From contig NZ_MUFV01000001.1 in NCBI RefSeq assembly GCF_002017875.1, positions 2,444,501 through 2,508,500 on the forward strand: 64,000 bases of DNA. Direction: 5' to 3'. Positions 50,909-58,261 of this stretch are shown in pieces. The notes below the pieces were generated by a model. It did not search any database, had not been told where the DNA came from, and saw only the letters and a list, made by a program, of their open reading frames with translations. A program made the position numbers and the translations under genes. The stretch's first letter is position 1. Each line of letters opens with the position of its first letter. Source of the stretch: Deinococcus sp. LM3. Lineage in GTDB: Bacteria > Deinococcota > Deinococci > Deinococcales > Deinococcaceae.

Positions 50909-51706
50909 TTACGCGCCGATCTCGAAGCGCACGAAGCGCTTGATGGTCGCGCCGCCCAGGTACTTCCCGACGGTGACGCTGTTGTCCTTGACGAAGTTCT
51001 GCTCGGGCAGAACCTTCTCGGAGTAGAACTTGCCGATCTGGCCCTCGACGATCTTCTCGACGATCTGCTGGGGCTTGCCCTCGTTCAGCGCCTTGTTCGT
51101 GAGGATCTCGCGCTCCTTCTCGATGTCGGAGCTGTTCACCTCGTCACGGCTCAGGAACTGCGGGCGCTCGGCGGCGACGTGCAGGGCCACGTCCTTGGCC
51201 TGCGCCTCGGTGCCGCCTTCGATGTCGACCAGCACGCCGATCTTGCCGTTGCTGTGCACGTACCCGGCCACGGTGCTGCCCTCGACGAAGGCCACGCGGT
51301 TCAGGACCAGGTTCTCGCCGATCTTGCCGGCGGCGGCCGCGACGGTGGTCGCCACGGTCTCACCGCTGGGCAGCGTGAAGGAGCGGAACTCTTCCACGTC
51401 GTTGGTACCGGCGCTCAGGGCCGCCTGGGCCAGTTCGGCCACCAGCGCCTGGAAGTCGCTGTTGCGGGCCACGAAGTCCGTCTCGCTGTTCACCTCGACG
51501 ATGGCGGCCTTGCTGCCGTCCACCACGAAACGCACGAGGCCTTCCTTGGCTTCACGGTCGGCTTTCTTGGCGGCCTTCACGATGCCGCGCTCGCGCAGCA
51601 GTGCCACCGCTTTTTCTTCGTCGTTCCCGGCGTCGGCGAGGGCCTTCTTGACGTCCATCATGCCTGCGCCCGTCAGTTCACGGAGTTTCTTGATTGATTC
51701 CAGCAT
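50909..51706 (-). CDS. tsf: Elongation factor Ts
   Basis: The 265-residue factor exchanges GDP for GTP on EF-Tu. IKKLRELTGAGMMDVKKALADAGNDEEKAVALLRERG is the N-terminal UBA-like part and NSETDFVARNSDF (about 75) the conserved core motif. It is longer than the Thermus form and near the usual bacterial length. It follows rpsB after a strong intrinsic terminator-like hairpin. Confidence 0.98.
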   Translation of the reverse strand: MLESIKKLRELTGAGMMDVKKALADAGNDEEKAVALLRERGIVKAAKKADREAKEGLVRFVVDGSKAAIVEVNSETDFVARNSDFQALVAELAQAALSAGTNDVEEFRSFTLPSGETVATTVAAAAGKIGENLVLNRVAFVEGSTVAGYVHSNGKIGVLVDIEGGTEAQAKDVALHVAAERPQFLSRDEVNSSDIEKEREILTNKALNEGKPQQIVEKIVEGQIGKFYSEKVLPEQNFVKDNSVTVGKYLGGATIKRFVRFEIGA

Positions 51707-51776
51707 GTCATGCCTCCTGTGTCGGCTTGAACTTCAGTGGTGTGGAGTGGTGTTCGGTGCGGGCCGCGTGGGGCAG

Positions 51777-51819
51777 AAAAAAGGGTGGTCCGAAGAGCGT
51801 ACTCGCCGGACACCACCCT
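51777..51819 (-). terminator. Intrinsic terminator/attenuator between rpsB and tsf
   Basis: On the minus strand AGGGTGGTGTCCG (51819-51807) pairs with CGGACCACCCT (51792-51782) and is followed by TTTTTT (51782-51777). Its place inside the rpsB-tsf pair suggests it sets the rpsB:tsf transcript ratio. Confidence 0.8.
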
Positions 51820-51841
51820 CCTTTCCGGTCCCGGTGCGGGC

Positions 51842-52594
51842 TTAGCTTTCGGTCTGCTCGGTTTCGGTCGCTTCCGTGGCGGTCTCGCCCTCGGCCGCGC
51901 CGACGTCCTCGCCACCGCCGCGCGCCTCGACGAGCAGGTCGCCGATGCGGTGCGTGATCAGCTGGATGGAACGGATCGCGTCGTCGTTACCGGGAACAAT
52001 GTAGTCGATGACATCCGGGTCGCTGTCCGTGTCGGCCAGCGCGATGACGGGAATCCCCAGCTTGTTGGCTTCCTGCACGGCGATGACTTCCTTGGTGGGG
52101 TCCACCACGAAGATCGCGTCGGGCAGGCGGTTCATCTTGCGGATGCCACCCACGAAGCGCTGCAGGCGCTCGCGCTCGGCGGCCAGCTTGATGCGCTCGG
52201 CCTTCAGGCGGTCGTTGACGCGGCCGGACTCGAACATCTCGTCGAGTTCGTTCAGGCGGTCGATGCGGGTGCGCATGGTCTTGAAGTTCGTGAGCATCCC
52301 GCCGAGCCAGCGGCTGGTGACAAACGGCATGCCGGTGCGGCGCGCTTCGAGTTCCACGATTTCCTGGGCCTGCTTCTTGGTGCCGACGAACAGGATGACG
52401 CCGCCGCGCTCAGACAGTTCCTTGATGAAGTCGAAGGAACGGTCCACCTGCTTGAGGGTCTTCTGCAGGTCGATGATGAAGATGCCGTTACGCTCGGCGA
52501 AGATGAAGCGCTTGAACTTGGGGTTCCAGCGCTTGGTTTCGTGACCGAAGTGAACTCCGGCTTCCAGCAGTTGCTTCATGGAGATGTACGACAT
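51842..52594 (-). CDS. rpsB: 30S ribosomal protein S2
   Basis: The 250-residue protein has the usual MKQLLEAGVHFGHETKRWNPKFKRFIF opening, RRTGMPFVTSRWLGGMLTNFKT in the middle and PVIALADTDSDPDVIDYIVPGNDDAIRSI. The C-terminal tail is acidic (GETATEATETEQTES). ATG 52594 is used rather than the longer frame. First gene of the operon leading to rseP. Confidence 0.98.
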   Translation of the reverse strand: MSYISMKQLLEAGVHFGHETKRWNPKFKRFIFAERNGIFIIDLQKTLKQVDRSFDFIKELSERGGVILFVGTKKQAQEIVELEARRTGMPFVTSRWLGGMLTNFKTMRTRIDRLNELDEMFESGRVNDRLKAERIKLAAERERLQRFVGGIRKMNRLPDAIFVVDPTKEVIAVQEANKLGIPVIALADTDSDPDVIDYIVPGNDDAIRSIQLITHRIGDLLVEARGGGEDVGAAEGETATEATETEQTES

Positions 52595-52816
52595 GTGAAC
52601 TCCTGAGCGTTGAAATGTGGGACAAGTTTGCCGTTCTCGTGCCAGCCCAGCGTCATGAACGCCGAAGGTGGGCCAGGCCGTACGCGACGCTCCAGCGCGC
52701 ACAGCGGGTCACGGGGGCACCCAAACGGAAATTATACGACATCGGACGCACGGGTGGGAGGGGGGACGCCGGGCGGACAGCTGATGGCGGAAGGCTGATA
52801 GCAGATGGCGGATGGC

Positions 52817-53626
52817 TCAGCAGAGGCTGTGGGCCAGCGCCGAGACTGCCAGCGACTGCCGGGCCTGCTCCATCTGGGCGTCTTCCAGATGCCACGCTGC
52901 CGACAGGGCCGCGTACGCCTCCACCCACGCCAGCAGCCGCGCCCGGTCCAGTCCGGCCTCCTGCGCGATCAGAGCCGACTGCCGCTCCAGCCGCCCCGGC
53001 GTCAGCGCGTGTTCTGGCGTGGGATTGCACAGCAGATTCGCAAAATCGAAGGTCCGCTCGCCGATCAGCCCTTTCGGGTCGATCACCAGCCAGCCGCGCT
53101 CCGGGTTGCGCAGCACGTTCCCGTGATGCAGGTCGCCGTGCAGTGGGCGCACGTCCTGCGGGTCGGCCAGCAGTCGCTGCGCGGTCCCCCAGGCCTGCGT
53201 GAACGTCTCACCCTGCGCCTTGGCGGCCTCCAGTGACCGGAACCAGCGGTGCAGGTCCGGCAGGTCCGGCGGCCGTCCGGGCCGCTCCCGGTGTACGCCC
53301 GCCCCCGCACCGCACAGGATCCGGGTGGCCGCGTCGTCCTGTCCGCCCAGCGCCAGGGCTGCCAGATCCGGCGCGGACTCCAGCCTCTCCAGCAGCAGCG
53401 CCGCGCCCTCATGCCGGTAGACCCGCGCGGCGCCCTCGCCCTCCAGCCACACCATCAGGTCGTTGCCCCGCTGCTCCTCAGCGCTGCGGGCGACCTTCAG
53501 CATCGCGGGGCGGCCCTGCCACACGACGGGCAGAAGGTCGCTGCCCGGCGTGCAGATCGCCTCGCCGTCCGGGGTCAGGTTCCAGCGCCGCAGGTAGCTG
53601 TCTACACTCACGCTCCCACTCTGCAC
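52817..53626 (-). CDS. APH-like small-molecule kinase (hydroxyurea/aminoglycoside group)
   Basis: The 269-residue protein has the kinase catalytic loop RPLHGDLHHGNVLRNPERGWLVIDPKGLIGERTFDFANLLCNP (about 166-208), where HGDxHxxN and the later Asp are the key residues. This form is typical of the APH(6)/hydroxyurea kinase family. Whether it inactivates a drug or a metabolite is unknown. GTG start at 53626. It stands alone, divergent from uppP. Confidence 0.83.
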   Translation of the reverse strand: MQSGSVSVDSYLRRWNLTPDGEAICTPGSDLLPVVWQGRPAMLKVARSAEEQRGNDLMVWLEGEGAARVYRHEGAALLLERLESAPDLAALALGGQDDAATRILCGAGAGVHRERPGRPPDLPDLHRWFRSLEAAKAQGETFTQAWGTAQRLLADPQDVRPLHGDLHHGNVLRNPERGWLVIDPKGLIGERTFDFANLLCNPTPEHALTPGRLERQSALIAQEAGLDRARLLAWVEAYAALSAAWHLEDAQMEQARQSLAVSALAHSLC

Positions 53627-53661
53627 CCAAAGAGGGACGCCCCGTTCCCGGTAACAGGGCT

Positions 53662-53667
53662 TACACT
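53662..53667 (+). promoter_or_regulatory. -10 box upstream of uppP
   Basis: TACACT lies 8 bases before the ATG at 53676. Confidence 0.5.
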
Positions 53668-53675
53668 CGGCAACT

Positions 53676-54503
53676 ATGGACTGGTTCTACGCACTCATCT
53701 ACGGCATCGTCGAGGGCATCACGGAGTTCCTGCCGATCAGCTCGACCGGCCACCTGATCCTCACCGGGAACCTGATGGGCGTCCCGTGGAGCAAGGAAGT
53801 CAAGGACGCCTTCGAGGTCGTCATTCAGGGCGGCGCGATCCTCAGCGTGCTGGTGTTCTACTGGCGCGATTTCCTGAAGATCCGGCACGTGAACACCGAC
53901 CCGCAGCAGCGCACGCTGTGGCTGGGCGTGCTCGTCGCGTGCATTCCGGCCGTGATCCTGGGCCTGCTGTTCGGGGACGCCATCAAGGCGAACCTGTTCC
54001 GGCCCAGCGTGGTCGCCTGGGCGCTGATCGTGGGCGGCGTGCTGATGTGGCTGATCGAGAGCCGCCGTGTCACGCCCAGCGTCAGCGCCATCGAGAGCAT
54101 CGGCGTGCGCCGCTCGTTCCTGATCGGCGCGTTGCAGTGCCTCGCGCTGCTGTGGCCCGGCTTCTCCCGCTCCGCGAGTTCGATTCTGGGCGGCATGGCG
54201 CTGGGCCTGGACCGCGCTACCGCCACCAAGTTCAGCTTCTACCTGGGCGTTCCCACCCTGGGCGGCGCGGCGCTGCTGAACCTCATTCAGGAACGCGAAC
54301 TGATCTTCGGTGAGATCGGTCTGCTGAACGTCGTGATCGGCGCGGGCGTCAGCTTCGTCACCGCGTACCTGGCCATCGGGTGGCTGCTGAAGTTCGTCTC
54401 CACGAACACCTTCAAGGGCTTCGCCGTGTACCGCGTCATCGTGGGCATCCTGATCCTGATCCTGCTCGCCACGGGCGTCATGAGCAACGGCAGCCTCGCC
54501 TGA
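53676..54503 (+). CDS. uppP: Undecaprenyl-diphosphatase
   Basis: The 275-residue membrane enzyme recycles the lipid carrier of peptidoglycan by removing a phosphate from undecaprenyl diphosphate. GIVEGITEFLPISSTGHLIL (about 10-29) and LLWPGFSRSASSILGGMALG (about 155-175) are the two catalytic segments. About eight helices are visible. A strong hairpin (54511-54546) follows. Confidence 0.96.
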   Translation: MDWFYALIYGIVEGITEFLPISSTGHLILTGNLMGVPWSKEVKDAFEVVIQGGAILSVLVFYWRDFLKIRHVNTDPQQRTLWLGVLVACIPAVILGLLFGDAIKANLFRPSVVAWALIVGGVLMWLIESRRVTPSVSAIESIGVRRSFLIGALQCLALLWPGFSRSASSILGGMALGLDRATATKFSFYLGVPTLGGAALLNLIQERELIFGEIGLLNVVIGAGVSFVTAYLAIGWLLKFVSTNTFKGFAVYRVIVGILILILLATGVMSNGSLA

Positions 54504-54510
54504 ACGTAAA

Positions 54511-54546
54511 GAACGCGCCGCTCCTGAACACGGGGGCGGCGCGTTC
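54511..54546 (+). terminator. Terminator-like hairpin after uppP
   Basis: GAACGCGCCGC (54511-54521) pairs with GCGGCGCGTTC (54536-54546), just after the uppP stop. Confidence 0.65.
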
Positions 54547-54599
54547 ACCATGCAGCCTCGCCCCGTGCAGACGGGCGGCAGGCCTGCCAGAATCGGGGC

Positions 54600-55607
54600 G
54601 TGGTTCCCCCCACCCTCTACCGCCCGTTCCTGAGCGGCATCTACAGCGTCTCGGCGGGCCTGTACCGCCTGGGCGCGCAGCCCGTGCCGTGGCTGGACGA
54701 CCCGGCGCCCGAACGGCATACCTTCACGCTGGACGCCGAGTACCCGCGCCTGATCGCCAGCAAGGCCGCCGCGCACGTCCGCGCCCTGCACGAGTACGCC
54801 GGCGAGACTGCCCTGACCCCCGAGCTGCGCGAGGCTGCCCTGACCTTCGCGGCCCGGCAACTGGCCGCCGACAGCGGGGGAGAGGTCAGCTGGGACGGCC
54901 GCACCCTGCACAATTCCCTGCTGGGCTGGCAGGCCGACCTGCACCCCCGCTGGAACGCCCTGGAGAACCTGCGGCGCTTTTCCGGCCCGCACGCCGCCCT
55001 GGTCGCGGATACCCGGCCCGTGAGCGCCCTGGATTTCCTGGGCCTGAACGCCAGCGAGGACCTGACCATCGTGGCCCGCGACCCCCGCAGCGGCCGTGAC
55101 TGGCTGGCCGCCACGCACGTCCTGAACCCCCAGCACTGGGACCCCCGCGACAAGCTGGGGCGCGACTTCACGCAGGTGCACGCTCCCATTCCCGGCAGCG
55201 GCCCCATGAACGCCAGCGCCCCCCGATTGCTGGACGCCGTGATCCACCGCGGCCCCTTCGTGCGTTTCGCCTGGGGACTGAGCACCACCGACCGCCTCGA
55301 CCACCACCCCGCCGCGCCGCCCGACGCCGACCGCGACCCCCGCACCCGCTTCGACCCGCACGGCACGTACCTGCGGGTGGAACGCCAGACCCTGACCGGC
55401 TTCCCGCACGCGCACGGCGCGCTGTTCACCATCCGCCCCTACACCCACCCCCTCACGCAGGCCGCGCAGGAGCCCGCCCATGCCCGCGCGCTGGCGGCCG
55501 CCATCCGCTCCATGACCCCCGCGCAGACCGCCTACAAAGGATTAACGCACCTGCGGGACGACCTCCTGAACTGGATGGACACCCAGGCCCTACACTCGAA
55601 CGCGTGA
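54600..55607 (+). CDS. DUF3445 / heme-dependent N-demethylase-like protein
   Basis: The 335-residue protein follows the DUF3445 order: a helical start, NASEDLTIVARDP (about 140), LNPQHWDPRDKLGRDFTQVHAPIPG (about 178-200) and the end TYLRVERQTLTGFPHAHGALFTIRPYTHPLT (about 258-290). Fungal and bacterial relatives include heme-dependent oxidative N-demethylases; the substrate here is unknown. CAGAAT lies 6 bases before the GTG start. Its stop overlaps the start of the RNase gene. Confidence 0.78.
   Translation: MVPPTLYRPFLSGIYSVSAGLYRLGAQPVPWLDDPAPERHTFTLDAEYPRLIASKAAAHVRALHEYAGETALTPELREAALTFAARQLAADSGGEVSWDGRTLHNSLLGWQADLHPRWNALENLRRFSGPHAALVADTRPVSALDFLGLNASEDLTIVARDPRSGRDWLAATHVLNPQHWDPRDKLGRDFTQVHAPIPGSGPMNASAPRLLDAVIHRGPFVRFAWGLSTTDRLDHHPAAPPDADRDPRTRFDPHGTYLRVERQTLTGFPHAHGALFTIRPYTHPLTQAAQEPAHARALAAAIRSMTPAQTAYKGLTHLRDDLLNWMDTQALHSNA
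55591..55596 (+). promoter_or_regulatory. -10 box of the RNase-barstar pair
   Basis: TACACT lies 7 bases before the GTG at 55604, inside the end of the previous gene. It could drive the pair independently. Confidence 0.5.
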
Positions 55608-56056
55608 ACCGCGCCGCCCCCACCCTCACCGCCCTGCTGCTCGGGGCGCTGCTGGCCGCCTGCGACCTCCCGCAGGACACCCGCACGCAACCGACCCAGA
55701 CGCCCCCCACCCAGACCTCTCCTGCCCAGCCTGCGCCCACCTCTGCCCGCGACCCGCACAGCGGCCTGCGCTGGATCGCCGGGCGCGACCTGCCCCGCGA
55801 AGGACAGACCGTCCTCCGGCAGATCAGCCAGGGCGGCCCCTTCCGCTACAGCAAGGACGGCAGCACCTTCGGCAACCGCGAACGCCTGCTGCCCCGCCAG
55901 AACAGCGGCTACTACCGCGAGTACACGGTCCCCACCCCCGGCGAGAACGACCGCGGCGCGCGTCGCCTCGTCTGCGGCGGCCAGCCCCGCACCAGCACCG
56001 CCGACTGCTACTACACCGCCGACCACTACGACAGCTTCCGGAGAGTCCAACCATGA
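55604..56056 (+). CDS. Barnase/RNase Sa-type ribonuclease, lipoprotein form
   Basis: The 150-residue protein has a lipoprotein signal (lipobox LAAC, Cys20), a Thr/Pro/Gln-rich linker (25-48) and a microbial guanyl-specific RNase domain (about 50-150). Family features are LPREGQTVLRQISQGGPF, the catalytic Glu in YYREYTVP, the Arg in GARRLVCGG and the His in YYTADHYDSFRRV. Two cysteines may pair. It should be held on the outer face of the membrane, unlike freely secreted barnase. The inhibitor gene overlaps its stop by 4 bases. Confidence 0.85.
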   Translation: MNRAAPTLTALLLGALLAACDLPQDTRTQPTQTPPTQTSPAQPAPTSARDPHSGLRWIAGRDLPREGQTVLRQISQGGPFRYSKDGSTFGNRERLLPRQNSGYYREYTVPTPGENDRGARRLVCGGQPRTSTADCYYTADHYDSFRRVQP

Positions 56057-56451
56057 TGCAGGTCTTCGACACCGCCCCCCAGGGCATCCAGACCGCCCCG
56101 CACGAACCCCGCATCCTGGCCGCCGGGCACCAGGTCAGCGTCCGCGAGATCAACCTCGGCGGCGCCCAGGACAAGACCACCCTCATGCTCGCCTTCCTGA
56201 ACGGCCTGGGCCTGCGCAGCACCTTCGGCCAGAACTGGGACGCCCTCTACGACGTCCTGACCGATCCCGACCAGCGCCCCGCCCGCCTCGCCCTGCTGCT
56301 GTGCGACCACGCCCACTTCCGCCGCCGCCACCCGCACCTGAACGCCGACCTCGAACGCGTCCTGCTGGACGCGCAGGCCGAAAGTGCCCGCGTGGGCCGC
56401 GCCCTGTGGCTCCTCAGCGAGGAACCCGACCACGACACCCGCCACTGGTAA
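56053..56451 (+). CDS. Barstar-family RNase inhibitor
   Basis: The 132-residue protein shows the barstar core: SVREINLGGAQDKTTLMLAFLNGLGLRSTFGQNWDALYDVLTDPDQRP (about 30-77), where TFGQNWDALYDVLTD holds the Asp that blocks the RNase active site. It has no signal peptide, so it protects the cytoplasm. ATG 56053 overlaps the RNase stop (ATGA), so inhibitor output is tied to that of the RNase. The order RNase then inhibitor differs from the usual separate loci. Confidence 0.88.
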   Translation: MMQVFDTAPQGIQTAPHEPRILAAGHQVSVREINLGGAQDKTTLMLAFLNGLGLRSTFGQNWDALYDVLTDPDQRPARLALLLCDHAHFRRRHPHLNADLERVLLDAQAESARVGRALWLLSEEPDHDTRHW

Positions 56452-56483
56452 CACCGGTCTTCCTGAACAGAGGTGAAACGAAC

Positions 56484-56621
56484 GTGCGCCCGAAACCAAG
56501 AGTGACCCCAGCCACCGCCACCTTCAGCCCCACCCTCACCGGCCCGCCCGCGCCGTGGCCTGTGCGAGTGATCGTGCGGGCCGCGCTGCGCGTCCGGGTC
56601 ATGCTGCGGGGCAAGCCGTGA
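56484..56621 (+). CDS. Possible small basic protein (45 residues)
   Basis: A short frame with GTG start, AGAGGTG 8 or so bases upstream and a stop that overlaps the next GTG by 4 bases. The product (VRPKPRVTPATATFSPTLTG onwards, ending RVMLRGKP) is basic with a helical C-terminus. No family recognised. Supported only by coupling and the ribosome site. Confidence 0.45.
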   Translation: MRPKPRVTPATATFSPTLTGPPAPWPVRVIVRAALRVRVMLRGKP

Positions 56622-56824
56622 GCGGCGCGCCTGGAAGCCGGACGGTGCCGGTGGTGATCGTGAACGCTGACCGGGGCGCACCGTGGGAGGTCTTCGCCCT
56701 GGCGTGCGCGCTGCTGTTCCTGGCGTTCCTCTTTCGCCGCGTTCCCTGGGCACGCTGGGCGCTGACCGGCGCAGGCGTGCTGGCCCTGATCGTGGCGGGC
56801 GTCCTGTGGGCCGGCATGAGCTGA
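56618..56824 (+). CDS. Small membrane protein (68 residues)
   Basis: Two hydrophobic helices (EVFALACALLFLAFLF, about 24-39, and ALTGAGVLALIVAGVLWAG, about 48-66) form a hairpin membrane protein. The GTG start overlaps the previous stop. A strong terminator follows at 56840. Last host gene before the mobile element. Family unknown. Confidence 0.6.
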   Translation: MSGAPGSRTVPVVIVNADRGAPWEVFALACALLFLAFLFRRVPWARWALTGAGVLALIVAGVLWAGMS

Positions 56825-56839
56825 CGGCCTAAAAGCAAG

Positions 56840-56864
56840 AACCCCCGCGCGGGGCGGGGGTTTT
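56840..56864. terminator. Bidirectional terminator at the element's left border
   Basis: AACCCCCGC (56840-56848) pairs with GCGGGGGTT (56854-56862), T run to 56864. On the minus strand it is just past the tRNA 3' end and would originally have ended the tRNA-Lys transcript. Confidence 0.8.
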
Positions 56865-56866
56865 CC

Positions 56867-56916
56867 TGGTGGGTCGTGTAGGACTTGAACCTACAACCCG
56901 CTGATTAAAAGTCAGC
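56867..56916 (-). tRNA. tRNA-Lys(UUU) 3' half: attachment-site remnant
   Basis: On the minus strand, positions 27 to 76 of a tRNA are intact: anticodon stem GCTGA/TCAGC with loop CTTTTAA (anticodon TTT), variable loop GGGTT, T arm GTAGG-TTCAAGT-CCTAC, acceptor strand ACGACCC, A, CCA. The D arm and 5' acceptor strand are absent; the sequence further right is unrelated. This is what an integrase acting on a tRNA gene leaves at one junction. The intact tRNA should lie at the other junction, right of the window. Confidence 0.88.
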
Positions 56917-57133
56917 GTGCGGCCTTCCTGGGGTGTTCGGAGATCATGCGAGAGTGTCCGGGATTGTACGTCCTGAACGGCGTTTAAGCCTCTTCGCTTC
57001 GCCGGGATAGATCGGGGTAGATCGGCGTTATTCGGGGCCGTATGGGTCACGTTTGGGCCACGGGGCCGGACGCGGGAAGCATGGTGTACACGCTGACAAT
57101 TGGTCATTCATGCGTAATCGTCCGGGAATCTGC

Positions 57134-57139
57134 TACCGT
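57134..57139 (+). promoter_or_regulatory. -10 box of the element's first gene
   Basis: TACCGT lies 6 bases before the ATG at 57146, the same leaderless spacing as in host genes. Confidence 0.5.
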
Positions 57140-57145
57140 ATACGC

Positions 57146-57793
57146 ATGAAGCCGCTCGCCCCACTGAACGAGATACGCGCGCCGTATCTGGCATATGTGG
57201 TGCGGGCCGTCGCGTGGCAGGAGCTGCGGTACGACACGGCGGCAGCTACTTTCAGCATGAAGGTACTTCGCCCTATTGCCTGCTTTGATTTATTTTCAGG
57301 CGGAAGTGGCCTTTGCTTTGACGCCGCAAAATCAGAAGCGGCGCTAGAAAACATAGTTGCGCCTTCTAGGTCAAAACTTGGACCGTCCCGCAAGTGGCGC
57401 AGTTCGGAAAGGCTGCAAAGCGCAAAGCGTAGATTCTACAAGGCCCTGCAAGGACTGTGCAGGGATTTGGAAGCTCTGGGCGGGAAAGTCAGTAGGGTAG
57501 TTGCCAAAAAGCTGTGGAATATCGCAATCGGGCGCAAGAGGACTACCTTCCCTGCTGGCCGTAGGGGAATCCAGAAAACCCTGTACATCTTGTACCGATG
57601 GGTAGCAATCCAGCGCAATGAGAAGAATCGAGCCGCGCGCAGAATCACTCGGCTCAGCTACGCACCTGCGGTTGATGACAATTTGGGGCAAGTGGAAGCT
57701 GTCATGTGGAAACAGTCAGAACAGATTGTTAAGCCTCCGCTGTATGTTTGGCCCCGGCCCCCATCCTGTCCTCTTGCCCCCCCTGTGGCCTGA
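57146..57793 (+). CDS. Low-GC orphan protein of the mobile element
   Basis: The 215-residue protein is not recognised. It opens MKPLAPLNEIRAPYLAYVVRAV, contains ARPIACFDLFSGG-like text near residue 40 (as RPIACFDLFSGG), then a basic helical stretch (SERLQSAKRRFYKALQGL, VVAKKLWNIAIGRKRTTF) and ends Pro-rich. Base composition is close to half GC, far below both host and the rest of the element, and codons such as ATA, CTA and AGG are used. This suggests a recent separate arrival, as seen for immunity, defence or regulatory cargo. The function is unknown. Confidence 0.7.
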   Translation: MKPLAPLNEIRAPYLAYVVRAVAWQELRYDTAAATFSMKVLRPIACFDLFSGGSGLCFDAAKSEAALENIVAPSRSKLGPSRKWRSSERLQSAKRRFYKALQGLCRDLEALGGKVSRVVAKKLWNIAIGRKRTTFPAGRRGIQKTLYILYRWVAIQRNEKNRAARRITRLSYAPAVDDNLGQVEAVMWKQSEQIVKPPLYVWPRPPSCPLAPPVA

Positions 57794-57801
57794 ACGCCGG
57801 G

Positions 57802-57824
57802 CCGCTTCGAGTGTGGCGAAGCGG
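57802..57824 (+). terminator. Hairpin after the orphan gene
   Basis: CCGCTTCG (57802-57809) and CGAAGCGG (57817-57824) with a 7-base loop, just past the stop at 57793. Confidence 0.55.
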
Positions 57825-57930
57825 TAAGCGGTAGGCCCGGCCCTGCCTGACGTGCGCCCCCTTCCTTCCTGGAAGGCGCGGCCCCTCAGACATTGAACCT
57901 TGCCCCCTGTGGGGCAGGGCAGGGGAACAC

Positions 57931-58158
57931 ATGACCCAATCCGCATTGAACGTGCCGCACGAAGACGGCGAAGCCCTGTACACCCCCGCGCAGCTGCTTA
58001 AGCGGTCCCGCCTTCCCCGTGACTTCGTTTACACCGCTCTGAAGAGTGGGGAGCTGACCGCATACAACGCCGGTCGGCAGTCCCGGCCCCGGTATTACGT
58101 GCGCTGGGCTGACTTCCTGACGTGGCGTGAGACTCTGCGCGTGACGGTGCAAAAGTGA
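57931..58158 (+). CDS. Excisionase/AlpA-like HTH protein
   Basis: The 75-residue protein matches the small MerR-like winged helix of excisionases: ALYTPAQLLKRSRLPRDFVYTALKSGELTAYNAGRQSRPRYYVRWADFLTW. Such proteins steer excision or activate element genes, as AlpA does in P4. AGGGGAA gives a ribosome site 4-10 bases before the ATG. A GC hairpin (58160-58179) follows its stop. Confidence 0.82.
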   Translation: MTQSALNVPHEDGEALYTPAQLLKRSRLPRDFVYTALKSGELTAYNAGRQSRPRYYVRWADFLTWRETLRVTVQK

Positions 58159-58159
58159 A

Positions 58160-58179
58160 GCCCGGCGTGCAGGCCGGGC
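58160..58179 (+). terminator. Short hairpin after the HTH gene
   Basis: GCCCGGC (58160-58166) pairs with GCCGGGC (58173-58179) directly past the stop codon; no T run. Confidence 0.5.
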
Positions 58180-58261
58180 GTCAGGGGGAAGCGGGCGGGC
58201 TTCGAGTGCATCATAACGCCCGCGTGCGGCCCGCGCGGCGCACCTTCGCCGGGGGTGTCTG

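Noticed and set aside
56867..56940. A complete tRNA-Lys gene
   Set aside because: Only positions 27-76 fit; sequence to the right cannot form a D arm or the 5' acceptor strand.
56829..57107. 92-codon minus-strand frame across the tRNA fragment
   Set aside because: It is a translation of the tRNA 3' half and its terminator.
56917..57145. Integrase remnant next to the att fragment
   Set aside because: No frame on either strand shows tyrosine or serine recombinase motifs.
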